Shown here piece after piece: positions 48,906-60,064 of a stretch of DNA of 64,000 bases (positions are counted from its first letter, which is position 1; every line of letters starts with the position of its first letter). This DNA comes from Misgurnus anguillicaudatus. Taxonomy: Eukaryota; Chordata; Actinopteri; Cypriniformes; Cobitidae. The position numbers and the translations under genes were made by a program. A model generated the notes under the pieces. It did no database searches, was not told the DNA's origin, and was given only the letters and a program-made list of their open reading frames with translations. The stretch spans positions 24,486,001 through 24,550,000 of the forward strand of contig NC_073348.2 of the NCBI RefSeq assembly GCF_027580225.2, given 5' to 3'.

Positions 48906-49975
48906 AGTCAAATTGAGGGACGCACACAAATCATCAAATATTTACAAAAAAATAAGGTTTATTTTGAATAAAATGTATCTTATGTGAAAAGGGACACAAA
49001 TATAATCATGAAAACAATATATTTTTTTAAAAAATACATGACTTATTTGGTGATATTTTGGATGCAAATGTCATGTTGGTCAACACGGACATGTGAAAAT
49101 GGCTATGTACTAATGCAAAATTATTAAAAATAGTATGTTATTCTTTAACAATAGTGTTTTTATCATATATCATGTTAACAAGAACCCTTGAATGAATAAC
49201 TTTAAGCTTTGTTAGAACATTTTAGGACATTTTTGTGCCTTATGCATCTCATCAAATGTTGCGGACCCAAATGGCACCCGTTTCATAGAATGACTCGAAT
49301 CTATTTAATGCAAGTAGTTTTCTGGAAAAAAAATCCATATTATTCCATGTATAGTATAGTGTAGGATAATATTTTTTAAAAATTTAGCATTTTAAGCACA
49401 CGTGCTAAACTGTTCGCTTTAAATGCTTATATCTTCTGTATGCGAATGTTAATTCATACTAAAATGCTGTTTTGCATAGTTGTGTTTGACACATGAAAAT
49501 GTCTTGGGTTACGTATGTAACTGTTGTCCCCTGAGAAGGGAACAAGACGCTGCGTCGTCTTTGCCATACTTCTTGCGTCCCTGTAACGCCGTCTTTGGCA
49601 ATATTTCAGATAGCGATATACTTCCTGGCTCCCGCGTCACCCTGTCTTTGTCGTTAAGCCTCACTGTTGGTTGAATTTGATATACACATTCAGACGAACC
49701 TACCCCTGCATCCCCAAAGTGTCACCGTAGTGACGCAACGCGAGTTCCCTCAAAAGGGAACTGTAACAATGTATCTTAAAAGGTAACACAATGTAACCTT
49801 GCTCTTACTTGAAATATGTGTCCCCACATTTAGTCCTTGAATTTGAGGGTATTGGACCTGGAAAGTCCTTGAAAGGTCCTTGAATTTGAAGTTTACTAAG
49901 GTGTGGGAACCCTGTCCGGGGACACCAAAGATTTATTTGACATCCTAAAAAAGTCTTGTGAAATGTCCCCTTTAA

Positions 49976-50365
49976 ACAATGGTTTACCCAGAATAACATT
50001 TCTTCATCCTCATTGACATTCAAAACCTGTATGTTTTTCTGTGGAACATTTTGAGAATGTCTTAAAAAAGTGATTTTATATCTATACAATTGAAGTCATA
50101 GGGTATCAATGATTTCTTTGGTGATCTGAAGATGCCATACAGGTTTTGAATGACATGAAGGTAGTAAATGAATGTTAAAAAGCACATATTTAAAACAGAT
50201 TTCGTGCCATCTGGAGCTATACATTCTAGATCTTCAAGTTGCTGGTTGTACATCTTACTATACAATATTCACATTTCATGTAAAACCCTCCTACTAAATA
50301 ATGTGTTATTTTTTACACTGATGGTCTCTTACCAGTAAACACTCAGTGCAGCAAAATTGTAGCAT
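49976..50365. other. Intron, nothing specific
   Basis: Short inverted words (CCTCATTGACATTCAAAACC near 50,009 and GGTTTTGAATGACATGAAGG near 50,142) suggest a decayed foldback repeat. No gene. Confidence 0.4.
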
Positions 50366-50752
50366 TTAAAGGTGCAGTGTGTAAATTTTAGCAGCATCTA
50401 GTGGTGAGGTTGTGAATTGTAACCAACGGCTCAGTCCACTGCTCACCTCTTGCTTTTGAAACACATAGAGAAGCTACGGTAGCCGCCACCGGACAAACAT
50501 GTCATTGTTGGAGACAACTTAGTAAAAAAGTTTGTCCGTTAGGGGCTTCTGTAGAAACATGGCTGCACAAAATGGTGGCTTCCATGTAATCGGACCCTCT
50601 GTGTATTTAGATAAAACGTCTCATTCTAAGGCAATAAACACATAACAGTTCATTATAACAAGGTCTTTATACACCTCTGATAATATAGTTTTGTTTATTA
50701 TTTTGCATTTCTGTCAAGAGATCCTTCTAAACATTACACACTGCACCTTTAA
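50366..50752. mobile_element. TTAA MITE family B copy 3
   Basis: TTAAAGGTGCAGTGTGTAAA to ATTACACACTGCACCTTTAA. Confidence 0.85.
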
Positions 50753-50889
50753 GCATTGTCTTTACCGACAATGACAATGTAATTTTGGTTTTCATAATTT
50801 TTTGGAAGTTTGGAAAAAGTCAAGTAAAATGGTAACCTAAAGAAAAACTTATGTATGACAAATTGATATACTAAAGTCATTTCAGGTTT

Positions 50890-51130
50890 CAAAGTGGCTC
50901 AGTGGTTTCAAACACTGTTGGCTCTTAGCAAGCAGGTCCACCTCCTGAGTCTACGGTTTGCGTACTAGATTTCTCCCAGTCCAAAAACATGCAGGTTAGG
51001 TAAATTGGAGATGCTATATTGTCCTTCCACAACTTGTATATAGATCAATTTGTGTACAGATAACCCATTTCTCACCATGAATATAGTCATAAAGGGTGGA
51101 ATGGTGTTAATAAATAAATGGCGCTCGATG
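50890..51130 (+). repeat. tRNA-derived SINE
   Basis: Head GTGGCTCAGTGGTTTCAAAC with CAAGCAGGTCCACCTCCTGA, then CAGTCCAAAAACATGCAGGT and AGGTAAATTGGAGATGC, the phrase order of a widespread fish tRNA-derived SINE. A and B boxes are degenerate and the middle is shortened. Confidence 0.65.
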
Positions 51131-52740
51131 CGAAGTTCGCCACAACATGTATGTAGCCTGTCATGTGTGTGGTTCCTCATTTCAAAATATGTCGAGTGAT
51201 CCTATGTGCATCAACTGTCTTGTCAAAACAAGTGCCCGCCGCAGACGCGTCCAAAGGGTTCATGATAAAAGAGACGCTCGCGTTTGCCAGATACTCGCAT
51301 AATCTCATGCGTAATCAAAGTTTACTGTTAAGCTGTCTTGCTTGTACTTTTTGAACGTGAGCGTCTCTTTTATCATAAACAGTTTTGACGCATGTGCAGC
51401 AGGCACTTTATTTGACAAAACAAGTTCACATGACGCAACAAACACATATTATGAAAACGCAAGCAACACACATGACACTCCGAACACTTATTTTGAATTT
51501 GCGCCCTTCAGATGAGCTGTCACGAGCCGCCACTAATAAATATGCAAACAAACTAAAGTCACCTTCGTATGAGTACTTTTAAAATGTAAAATGCACTGTC
51601 AAAAAAACTTTTTTTTTACTTTTTCTTGGATTTACAACTACAAGTCCTTGAAAGTCCTAGTTGATTCAATTGAAAATGTAAGAGCAAAAATATTTGTGTT
51701 TTACATTGTGATTTTAGGACTTTATTCAGTGCAAACATGCATTAAATCTTAAAGTTAGTATAAAAATCTGCTGATCTCTTTTTTTTCTATGTGGCTAGTA
51801 AATAAGTTTTAGTTGTGAGCTGGAAAAATGATCTTAGACCTGCAGTTGTAGTTATCATTATCCTGGAGCAGTTTATGTAATCCCCTATTGATATCTACAG
51901 TACAGTACTGTATATTCATACGCCCTGCCGATGGCTATCTGAAACTCTTCACATATTCTGATGAAAGGGCCCTGGTGAGCTGTGAATGCTTTCATGTGTA
52001 CAGTGTACGGCATCAGTCGAGCAGCATTAGTTGTGCTCATGCTGTGGTCTTAACGTGTGCGTTTTTGACACCCTCCCTCATCTCTACCTCCACCCAGCTG
52101 CCCCTGAGAGCTCCTGATATGTGAACCACAGCCATCTGCTCTGACTAATTAACTAATTAACTAATGAATGAACTCTGAGGGGAAAATGCACTGTATATAG
52201 ACCCCGTGGGTTAGTACGGTTCCCTTAGCAAGTCTATCCGCTTCCTGTTTCTCCCGTCTGGTTACCTTCTCCCATCGCTTGCTCGTTCTATTCAGCATCT
52301 TCTAACCCTTTATTGAAATGTATCTTGTTTGAATAAACAGATTTTCCTTATTAACTTCACACGTCTTTATTTTAATGGTTTGCACTTTTAGTCATTCACT
52401 ACACAGAAGCCCCGAATTATGATTCACGTGCCACCGTGCACCTCTGAAGGTTGTTTGCTTTGAGCTATTTATGTTTCCGAAATGCGCTTCACATTTTGTG
52501 GACGATAATTGCTAATTATAAATTGTAATTTAAGGTGTAACAATAAATGTTTGCAGTGCTGGAACCTGTGAAGATTACTTTGCAAATGTAAATGTCAACG
52601 GAGAGCACAAAATGAGGGAGGGCATTGCAGAGATTTAGTGTGATCAACTGTTTATTTCTATTTAAGAAAAAGATTACGTTTACACTCAGCAAGAGTGGAT
52701 GGCAGTTGATGGCATTATTTGGTGGAAAATTACAGCTTAA
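51131..52740. other. Intron, no gene recognised
   Basis: Around 51,230-51,370 the words GAGACGCTCGCG / CGTGAGCGTCTCTTTTATCA form a short inverted pair (AAAAGAGACGCTC and GAGCGTCTCTTTT), probably a decayed repeat. A fragment with AAGTCCTTGAAAGTCCTAG (51,640) resembles the hAT-like family at 15,275. Confidence 0.4.
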
Positions 52741-53050
52741 AGGGACAGTTCACCCCCAAAAATTATTTAGTCACCCTAATGTTGTTACACTGTCAGCACA
52801 ATGAAAAAATCTTAGTACTAATTTTCCCTAGCTTTTTCTTGTTTACTAAATGTTTGGGCCAAGTTGTTTACCCAACTTAATTAAGTGAGTTATGCCAACT
52901 TCAATACAATAAAAACGAAAAATTAGTTGAGCCAACTTAAAATAACTAGTCAATCAACAACTTTCTGAGTTTACTCAACTAGGGACATCAGTCCACCCAA
53001 TTTAACAGATTAAGTTTTATTTTTTAACTTTCTTGAGTATTCATGTCCAG
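52741..53050. repeat. Family A end fragment plus AGTTGAGCCAACT repeat
   Basis: TTAAAGGGACAGTTCACCCC marks one family A end without its partner. Next to it, TTAATTAAGTGAGTTATGCC and TTAGTTGAGCCAACTTAAAA belong to another frequent fish repeat. Confidence 0.5.
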
Positions 53051-53350
53051 TGAACAAATTAATATTCATTGGCAACATGTTGAGGGCTAATTCTCATTAT
53101 ACTCAGTATAAAGGTGTACTGTCCTAAATGCTTAACCTATTCAAAGATACGTGTCCATCCACATGGGCGCGCGTGACGTTTTGGTTTCGATTTTAAGACA
53201 TGCAGGAATAAAAAAATAAAGTGCAGGACTTGCTTGATGTTTAAAGAGTTATTAAGAGCCATAAGATATGAAAACGATCTTCCTCGCACTGACTTACAGA
53301 TCCTCGTGCACACAGGTTTTCAAAATATCAATTCATGCAGATATAATCTG

Positions 53351-53840
53351 TTAAGGGATAGGTCACCCAAAAATTTAAATTCTGTCATCATTTACTCATC
53401 CTCATGTTGTTTTAAACCTGTATGAATTTCTCGTTTCTGATGAACACAAAAGAAGATATTCTGACGGATGATGGTAAACACACACCAGATGGTGTCCATT
53501 GACTTCAATAGTAGGAATAAAAAAATATGATGGAATTTAATGGGTACCGTCAACTGTATGCTTTCCATCATTTATCAAAATATTTTCTTCATCATTTATC
53601 ACAATACCTCCAAAATATTTCCAAACAAGCACACAGTTGACGGTATACCCATTAAATTCCATCATATTTTTATTCCTATTATGGAGGTCAATGGTCACTA
53701 TCTGCTGTGTGTGTACCATCATTTCTCAAAATATCTTCTTTTGTGTTCATCAGAGAAAAAAAATTCACACAGGTTTAGAACAACATGAGGATGAGTAAAT
53801 GATGACAGAATTTTCATTTTAAAGTGAACTATCCCTTTAA
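53351..53840. mobile_element. Family A TTAA foldback MITE
   Basis: TTAAGGGATAGGTCACCCAA to GTGAACTATCCCTTTAA. Long arms pair (AACACAAAAGAAGATATTCT with TATCTTCTTTTGTGTTCAT), and an inner pair (AATTTAATGGGTACCGTCAA with TTGACGGTATACCCATTAAA) suggests a duplicated core. Confidence 0.85.
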
Positions 53841-54873
53841 GTGAATGTTTGGTTAACTGTTGGAAAAAATATCTGATGCGTTATATTAGATCCTTGCATC
53901 ACAGTAGATCTTAAAGCTGTCTGTCTTAATAGGTACGTTTACATGCAACCAAATAATCCGTTTGTAATCATATTGATGACTCATTCGTTCATTAGTTATT
54001 ATTTGGGCTGTAAATATTCATTGAGATGCTTTTGGGCTAGTTTTGAATGTACATAGGAATGGTTTTGATGCCCAAATCTGGCAACCCTGGCTGTGCACTT
54101 GCATTCGGTTCAACTTTAAACAGGTGTAGCCATCATTTTTTGTCAGATTCAAACAAATCATACATTGTTTTAAAGTTTTTTTATAGAGAATGTCAACTAT
54201 AAATAACTCATTTTTGAGTCATTCTGACTTATTTTGCCAGCACAGGTAACATTTTGTGTTTGAAAGAAAGTCAAATGGGTTTGGAGTGCCATCTTTAGTT
54301 CTCTACAGGTAAATTCACATTTTAACATGACAGATCAAAATGGTTAATCAATGCATAAGCCAGGCAGCCATGTTTTTTTTACAAAATTATAAATTCATCA
54401 CTGCCATACAGACGGCCCCTCTACCCCATTTTTCTTTTCATCTCTTTGTGTTTCCTCCGATAAAACAAAAGGGGATTATTGATGAAGCCCGACAGCGTGG
54501 ACCCGTATTGCACAGCTGATTAACTTTTTTACTTTAACCAATAGACTTGGTTGTAGACGCCAATTAATTTTAGTGAGGAAATCACTCGCTCTCTTCTAAA
54601 AGAACAGAAAGGACAAGTAGGTCTGCGAGGTCATTGCTCTCTGTGCCGACAGAAAGCAGCTATAGCTGGCAGCTCAGCTATTCCTGTTATGCGGTACCTT
54701 TTGCACTCCCTGACTTTAAAAAATTAATATGCCTTGTTTTATTTAAAGAAGTATTTCTATTAAAAGGTATTCGGCCTTAAAGATAAAGTTTCCGAAGGGT
54801 TCTTTACAGCAATGGCGTTTAGTGAAAAGTTCTGTGAAGGTTCTTTATGGTAGCACAAGGCCTGACATACAGT
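53841..54873. other. Intron, nothing specific
   Basis: Contains AAGGGTTCTTTACAGCAATG and GAAGGTTCTTTATGG near 54,800-54,850, the same word class as 25,120-25,300, but no clear termini. Confidence 0.4.
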
Positions 54874-55395
54874 ACAGACCATAGGACAGTTTCATCTCTC
54901 TGCTTGGTTCATCTAAAAGTACTGTAAGCTCACAGTGGAGCGTAGATCATTCATACTGGAGGCATAGCGGGTATCTGAATTTATACTGTTATGCCTAGTG
55001 GCCATGAAATGAAGACAGAAAAACAGTGATGGATAGAAGGGGGAAAGGAAAGCATAATGTGCATTGAAAGGGTAACTTTAGTATACACCAGACTTTCAGA
55101 AGTATGCTCTGGCCAGGCACTTAAACCATATTAATTATAAGTTGATTCATCCTGAAAATTTTAGCTTGTTAGCTTAATTGTGATGAAAATGATTTTAATT
55201 TCAAAATGTCTTCCGTTCAGATGTTATTTTTCTATCCATCATTCTTTTTGTGCCTTTATGTCATGGCCACTAGGCATAGCAGTGTAAATTCAGACCCCCG
55301 CTATGCCCCTGGTATGAATGATCCACGCTTCACTCTGAGCTTACAGGACTTTAGAGGAGACCATGCAGAGAGATGAAGTTCTCTATATGGTCCGT
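54874..55395. repeat. Inverted repeat with ~160-bp arms
   Basis: Left arm 54,874-55,038 and right arm 55,229-55,395 are reverse complements at roughly 80-85% by eye, with a spacer of about 190 bp. Examples: CTATGCCTAGTGGCCATGA (left, as TTATGCCTAGTGGCCATGA) against TCATGGCCACTAGGCATAG (right), and ATGATCCACGCTTC against GAGCGTAGATCAT. No family recognised. Confidence 0.75.
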
Positions 55396-55982
55396 ATCTA
55401 GATCACACAAGACTATTATTTTCCATTAATAAGTGGAGCATGGAAATATTGTTGAAATCTATTTTCAAATCTGTGGCTCATGAATAAAGCATTCATGTAG
55501 GCAATTAAACTACTGGATGTGCCTTCTCTTGCACTCTCTCTCTCTCTCCCTTTCTTCCTCCTCTCTCTCTCTTTCTCTCGCTCTTGCCCGCTCTCTATCT
55601 CTTGCCCCTTTTTTACTTCATCTGCATCTTCTGCTTAAATCCATCCACAGTGCAGGATTAGACATGAACCAGGGCTTGGCGCAAATGCCACAGAAAGTGA
55701 CACAATGCCCCAAATATTTAGCAAGTGGGGTCATCTGAGTGAATTAATCAAATCTTTTTCTTTCATTTTATTCAATCATTTCAATCCCTGAGGCAAATAT
55801 TGCCCTGAATAAAATCTTTCTGGGTCATTTCTGACACTGATACAGTAGGGGCCAAAAATCTGAAGACTGTTGTGAAAGTGTTTATATGATATATTCTTTA
55901 CAGCACCAATTATATTGATCCGTCTGTCTATCGGACTATCTATCGGACTATCTATCCATCCATCCATCCATCCATCTAGCTA
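55396..55982. other. Intron with CT-rich and CCAT tracts
   Basis: CT-rich at 55,534-55,600 and (CCAT)n at 55,951-55,972. No gene. Confidence 0.5.
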
Positions 55983-56030
55983 GGCTAGCATCCCACCCCT
56001 TATTCATTTCATGCATCTCTCTCACTATCT
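55983..56030 (+). repeat. Direct duplication R3, left copy
   Basis: GGCTAGCATCCCACCCCTTA through TTTCATGCATCTCTCTCACT, repeated at 57,365-57,412 on the other side of the Tc1 remnant. Confidence 0.7.
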
Positions 56031-56083
56031 GTCTATCCGTTTATCCGTCCATCTGGCTATCTGACTATCTATCTATCTATCTA

Positions 56084-57267
56084 CAGTGAGGAAAATAAGT
56101 ATTTGAACACCCTGCTATTTTGCAAGTTCTCCCACTTAGAAATCATGGAGGGGTCTGAAAGTGTCATCGTAGTGCATGTCCACTGTGAGAGACATAATCT
56201 AAAAAAAATCCAGAAATCACAATATATGTATATTTTTGTAACTATTTATTTGTATGATACAGCTGCAAATAAGTATTTGAACACCTGTCTATCAGCTAGA
56301 ATTCTGACCCTCAAAGACCTGTTAGTCTGCCTTTAAAATGTCCACCTCCACTGCATTTAATATCCCTAATTACATGCACTTGTTTGAGGTCATTAGCTGC
56401 ATAAAGACACCTGTCCACCCCATACAATCAGTAAGAATCCAACTACTAACATGGCCAAGACCAAAGAGCTGTACAAAGACAGTAGAGACAAAATTATACA
56501 CCTTCACAAGGCTGGAAAGGGCTACGGGGAAATTGCCAAGCAGCTTGGTGGAAAAAAGGTCCACTGTTGGAGCAATCATTAGAAAATGGAAGAAACTAAA
56601 CATGACTGTCAATCTCCCTCGGACTGGGGCTCCAAGCAAGATCTCACCTCGTGGGGTCTTAATGATTCTAAGAAAGGTGAGAAATCAGCCCAGAACTACA
56701 TGGGAGGAGCTGGTCAATGACCTGAAAAGAGCTGGGACCACCGTTTCCAAGGTTACTGTTGGTAATACACTAAGATATCATGGTTTGAAATCATGCATGG
56801 CACGGAAGGTTCCCCTGCTTAAACCAGCACATGTCCAGGCCCGTCTTTAGTTTGCCAATGACCATTTGGATGATCCAGAGGAGTCATGGGAGAAAGTCAA
56901 GTGGTCAGATGAGACCAAAATAAAACTTTTTGGTCATAATTCCACTAAACGTCTTTGGGGGAAGAAAAATTTTGCTTTGGGGGTGTTTTTCTGCACATGG
57001 GACAAGGCGACATGACAATGACCTGAAGCACACAGCCAGGATAACCAAGGAGTGGCTCTGTAAGAAGCATATCAAGGTTCTGGCATGGCCTAGCCAGTCT
57101 CCTGACCTAAACCCAATAGAGATTCTTTGTAGGGAGCTCCATGTTTCTCAGCAACAGGCCAGAAATCTGACTGATCTAGAGAAGATCTGTGTGAAGGAGT
57201 GGGCCAAAATCCCTCCTGCAGTGTGTGCAAACCTGGTGAAAAACTACAGGAAACGTTTGACCTCTGT
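56084..57267 (+). mobile_element. Tc1 element, 3' truncated
   Basis: TA|CAGTGAGGAAAATAAGTATT is the 5' end of a Tc1 family widespread in fish. Its inner repeat AATAAGTATTTGAACACC recurs at 56,268. The insertion lies in a TATC microsatellite. The 3' end breaks off within the final transposase codons (CGTTTGACCTCTGT) and passes directly into TATCTATCTGTCTG repeats, so the 3' inverted repeat is lost. Confidence 0.9.
56454..57267 (+). pseudogene. Tc1-like transposase pseudogene
   Basis: The start codon region ([10 protein letters not shown]) is present, but an extra G after KQLG puts the DNA-binding domain ([34 protein letters not shown]) in another frame, and a TAG replaces a lysine codon after VQARL near 56,848. 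The catalytic core follows: WSDETK (first Asp), then two internal deletions around 56,970 and 57,008, then HDNDLKHTA (second Asp) and SPDLNPIE (the Glu). About 190 bp of the core appear missing compared with the family from memory. The last visible residues are [10 protein letters not shown]. It cannot produce active transposase. Confidence 0.9.
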
Positions 57268-57352
57268 TATCTATCTGTCTGTCTGTCTGCCTTGTGTCTG
57301 TCTGTCTATCTATCTATCTATCTATCGATCTATAAATCTGTCTATCTATCGA
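57265..57352. repeat. TATC/CTGT microsatellite replacing the Tc1 3' end
   Basis: TATCTATCTGTCTGTCTGTC and TATCTATCTATCTATCGATC follow directly on transposase codons. Confidence 0.85.
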
Positions 57353-57364
57353 TCTAACCCTGGC

Positions 57365-57412
57365 TTACAGCATCCCACCCTTTTTTAATTTCATGCATCT
57401 CTCTCACTCTCT
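57365..57412 (+). repeat. Direct duplication R3, right copy
   Basis: TACAGCATCCCACCCTTTTT and TTTCATGCATCTCTCTCACT, matching the left copy at 55,983 at roughly 85-90%. Confidence 0.7.
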
Positions 57413-59096
57413 TTTTTTCTCTGTCGTTCGCTGAAGTGGTGCATATGCATGAGTCCAGCCCCAAACTGCTAGTCTCAGCACCAAAGTCTGCAGGAGATTC
57501 AACTTAGCAGACAGCTCACTGAGAAACCCAGAGAGGGGATTTGAGTAGTGAACAGGCTTCGACATTTGACTGATCATTTTCCTAAATTGTAATATGATAT
57601 TTCGCAGCACATGCGGACGCAACCCGTTGTTTAAGATAATCACTGCATTTTCACAACGTTCGGTGTTGCGTCTTTACGGTCGCAAAACACATCCCTCCGA
57701 AAGAAGAAATGGCTGGTTGCCAGGCAACAGCAGCAAACAGCTCTACAGAAGAAGGTTAATATGAAAGCAGTCAGATCCACAGACCTGCCCTCACAGTCAC
57801 TGCAACCAAATCCTCAACATTGTTCTCACATTAATCACTCTTTCATTCAACTAATATGCAGCAAAGGACAGCAGTAGTCGTTTAGTTCACTGGATTTTTG
57901 ATACTGGATACTGTTTTCTAAAAACAGTATGGGAAACAGTATGCAAGGCTAAAAGAATTGCGTAAACCCACGCGAAAATGGTTTAAAAATTGAGTAACCT
58001 ATACCTGAAACTGACACGGAAAAAAAAGTTTGTGGTACGGACGTGGAAAAATGCGGAGATCCGTAACAATGACACGAATAAATGAGCAAAATATTCCCTG
58101 ACTATACCACAGAACTTTGTGAGATTATCTTGACTCACGAATGCAACCAAAATATACGGCATGAACGTTTAATTAAACTCTTTAAAAAAGACACAATCTC
58201 TGTTCCAATTGGGACATTTACAACAACAAACCAAGAAAAAATACACTTTTTAAATGAAGAAAACTAATGAGGGACAAATGTCACATAAAATCAAGCTTTT
58301 GATGGCATCAGTCAAAGTCTTTAGTGTTTCAGCTGGTGCTGCCAAAGGTTTTCTCCCAATCTGTTTGTCCAATCCATTTTCCAAATACAAAATTTTTCCA
58401 AACGCAGGATTTGCGTACTATAGCAGTCACAATGTCTTCTGCCCCTTTGTTGTGTTTTCGCTGCTACAACTGCATTGCATTCACTTGCTGACACTTGCAC
58501 GCGAAAATAACTGAAAATGCCCGCTTTGGCCGAAATGCGTAGATGAACGTTACATCAAGGCTAATGAAGATAAAATAAAGCTACCTCATATCGACATTTT
58601 ATGTGTGCCATTGATGCATTGTATTGTTAGAAATTTTATCAATGCATCGACCCATATCAATGTATTGTTACACCCCTATTATCCAACTGCATGGCAAAAT
58701 AGTTTGAAAACCACGATAGGTTACTTGTTTTTTTAACAGGCCATAGTTTTAAGGTTCTCGAGGATATACCCGATATGAAAGTATTAGAAAAAGACCTCAC
58801 GTCCACACTTCTCCGCTAATTTGCACTACAGTTGTATTTGTAATTCACTCAATGACTTCACTCCTCTTTGGGGACTTGCCTGTGGCCTGATCTAGCATTT
58901 TGATGAATATATAATGTATGTAGTTTTCTAGGGGTTGTCCTTGACTTCTAAAGCCCAAGCTTACAATGTGACTTGTCACGTATTATTAGTACCTGCCCTG
59001 GTTCATTCCATTTAGGCAATATGTAGCGTTTTTATAAGTTTGTTTTACCATGGTTGGGTAAAATATGGACAAACCTAACTGTTAAATTAATCCATC
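57413..59096. other. Intron, no gene recognised
   Basis: Open frames of 61-86 codons show no recognisable domains. A short hairpin (ATACTGTTTTC / GAAACAGTAT) is at about 57,908-57,942. Nothing else was seen. Confidence 0.45.
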
Positions 59097-60064
59097 ACAG
59101 GTGAAAAATAATTCTATTAAAAATATACTTTTAAAAAGAGGGTACTAAGTATATTTTCTAAATTTTGTACTATATTCGTCAAATCCAAGTATAGTTAAAG
59201 GGGCCATGGCATGAAAATCTGACTTTTTCCATGTTTAAGTGCTATGATTGGGTCCCCAGTGCTTCTTTCAATCTAGAAAATGTGAAAAAGATCAACCCAG
59301 TAACTTAGGTTTGGTAAACCATTCTCTACAAGCACATGAAAAAATAGGTAGTTGAAATTTGGCTCTCTTTATGATGTCATAAGGAGCTCTTATTATAATA
59401 ATACCACCCCTTAATCTGCACTATACAACCACAGCACTGACATTGAGAGAAAAGCACAATTGAGTTTTAATTGCAACAAACCACCATCATTGTGATCAAT
59501 GTTTGAATTTCATCAGCTCATTTGCATTTTAAAGGATACACCCAAAATGGCACATTTTTGCACACAACTACAAAGTGGCAATTTTAACATACTGTAATAA
59601 ATTATTTATATGGTATTTTGGGATAAAACTTCACATATGTGCTCTGGGGACACCAAAGATTTATTTGACATCTTAAAAAAGTCTTGTGCCATGGTCCCTT
59701 TAAGTCTATTCAATTATGTATTTACTTCAACTTCAATTGTAAATAATATACTAAAATGGAACAACTTTTTTTTAAACTTTAAGTGCACTAAAATGCACTA
59801 CTGAAAATCAAAATTCATTAGCAATTTAGCACCCTTACAGTATAATTGCATTGTATCGCCATTTTAATGGAAATACACTTAAAACGGCATTGCAAATTAT
59901 AGTTGTGTTTAAGTACATTTTGTGCATATACTAAAAGTATACTTTTAAAAGTACATATTAAATACTCTTTAAATAAAGCACAATAAGTTGAAGCAAAGCA
60001 TACTTGTTTTATGTACTTCAATCATATTTCTAATACACTAAAGTATACTACTTTTTTTACCTAG
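59097..60064. mobile_element. Repeat with AAAGTATACT ends hosting a family C MITE
   Basis: Left CACAGGTGAAAAATAATTCT and AAATATACTTTTAAAAAG; right AAAGTATACTACTTTTTTTA and CCTAGG, imperfectly inverted. Interior is rich in AAGTATACTTT words. A family C element (59,195-59,703) lies inside. Confidence 0.55.
59195..59703. mobile_element. TTAA MITE family C copy 3
   Basis: TTAAAGGGGCCATGGCATGA to GTGCCATGGTCCCTTTAA, inverted and TTAA-flanked. Confidence 0.85.

Larger units (their letters stand above)
45516..49296. mobile_element. Unassigned 3,781-bp DNA element X
   Basis: Terminal inverted repeats of 28 bp: left starts GAGTCATTCTACGAAACGGG, right ends CCCGTTTCATAGAATGACTC, 27 of 28 matching. GAAT is duplicated on both sides, and the copy at 15,293-15,303 (GCTTGAATCTATAG) shows the empty site with a single GAAT. 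Subterminal regions carry a TGACGGGGTGGTA-like motif eight times, and the core is a GTGA-type satellite (46,221-48,438). No transposase frame is present; the long minus-strand open frames are satellite translations. I could not assign it to a superfamily; a 4-bp duplication narrows but does not decide it. Confidence 0.8.
45485..49915. mobile_element. hAT-like repeat, interrupted copy
   Basis: From ATAGATACAGGTCATTGAAA to TAAGGTGTGGGAACCCTGT. It follows the uninterrupted copy at 15,275-15,815 on both sides of the inner 3.8-kb element, including GCTAAACTGTT, GCATAGTTGTGTTTGACACA and the GC-rich block at 49,500-49,760 (GGGAACAAGACGCTGCGTCG). Confidence 0.75.
45108..49975. mobile_element. Family C MITE copy 2, split by a 4.4-kb insertion
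   Basis: Left part TTAAAGGGGACATATCATGA through TGAGCTAAAACTTTAAAA. The right part resumes at GGGGACACCAAAGATTTATT and ends AAATGTCCCCTTTAA. Together they make a normal family C element of about 440 bp; the material between belongs to the next two entries. Confidence 0.8.

Noticed and set aside
56338..56453. Upstream in-frame extension of the Tc1 open frame
   Set aside because: The family's start codon lies at about 56,454 in a different register; the extension is the element's leader read in the wrong frame.
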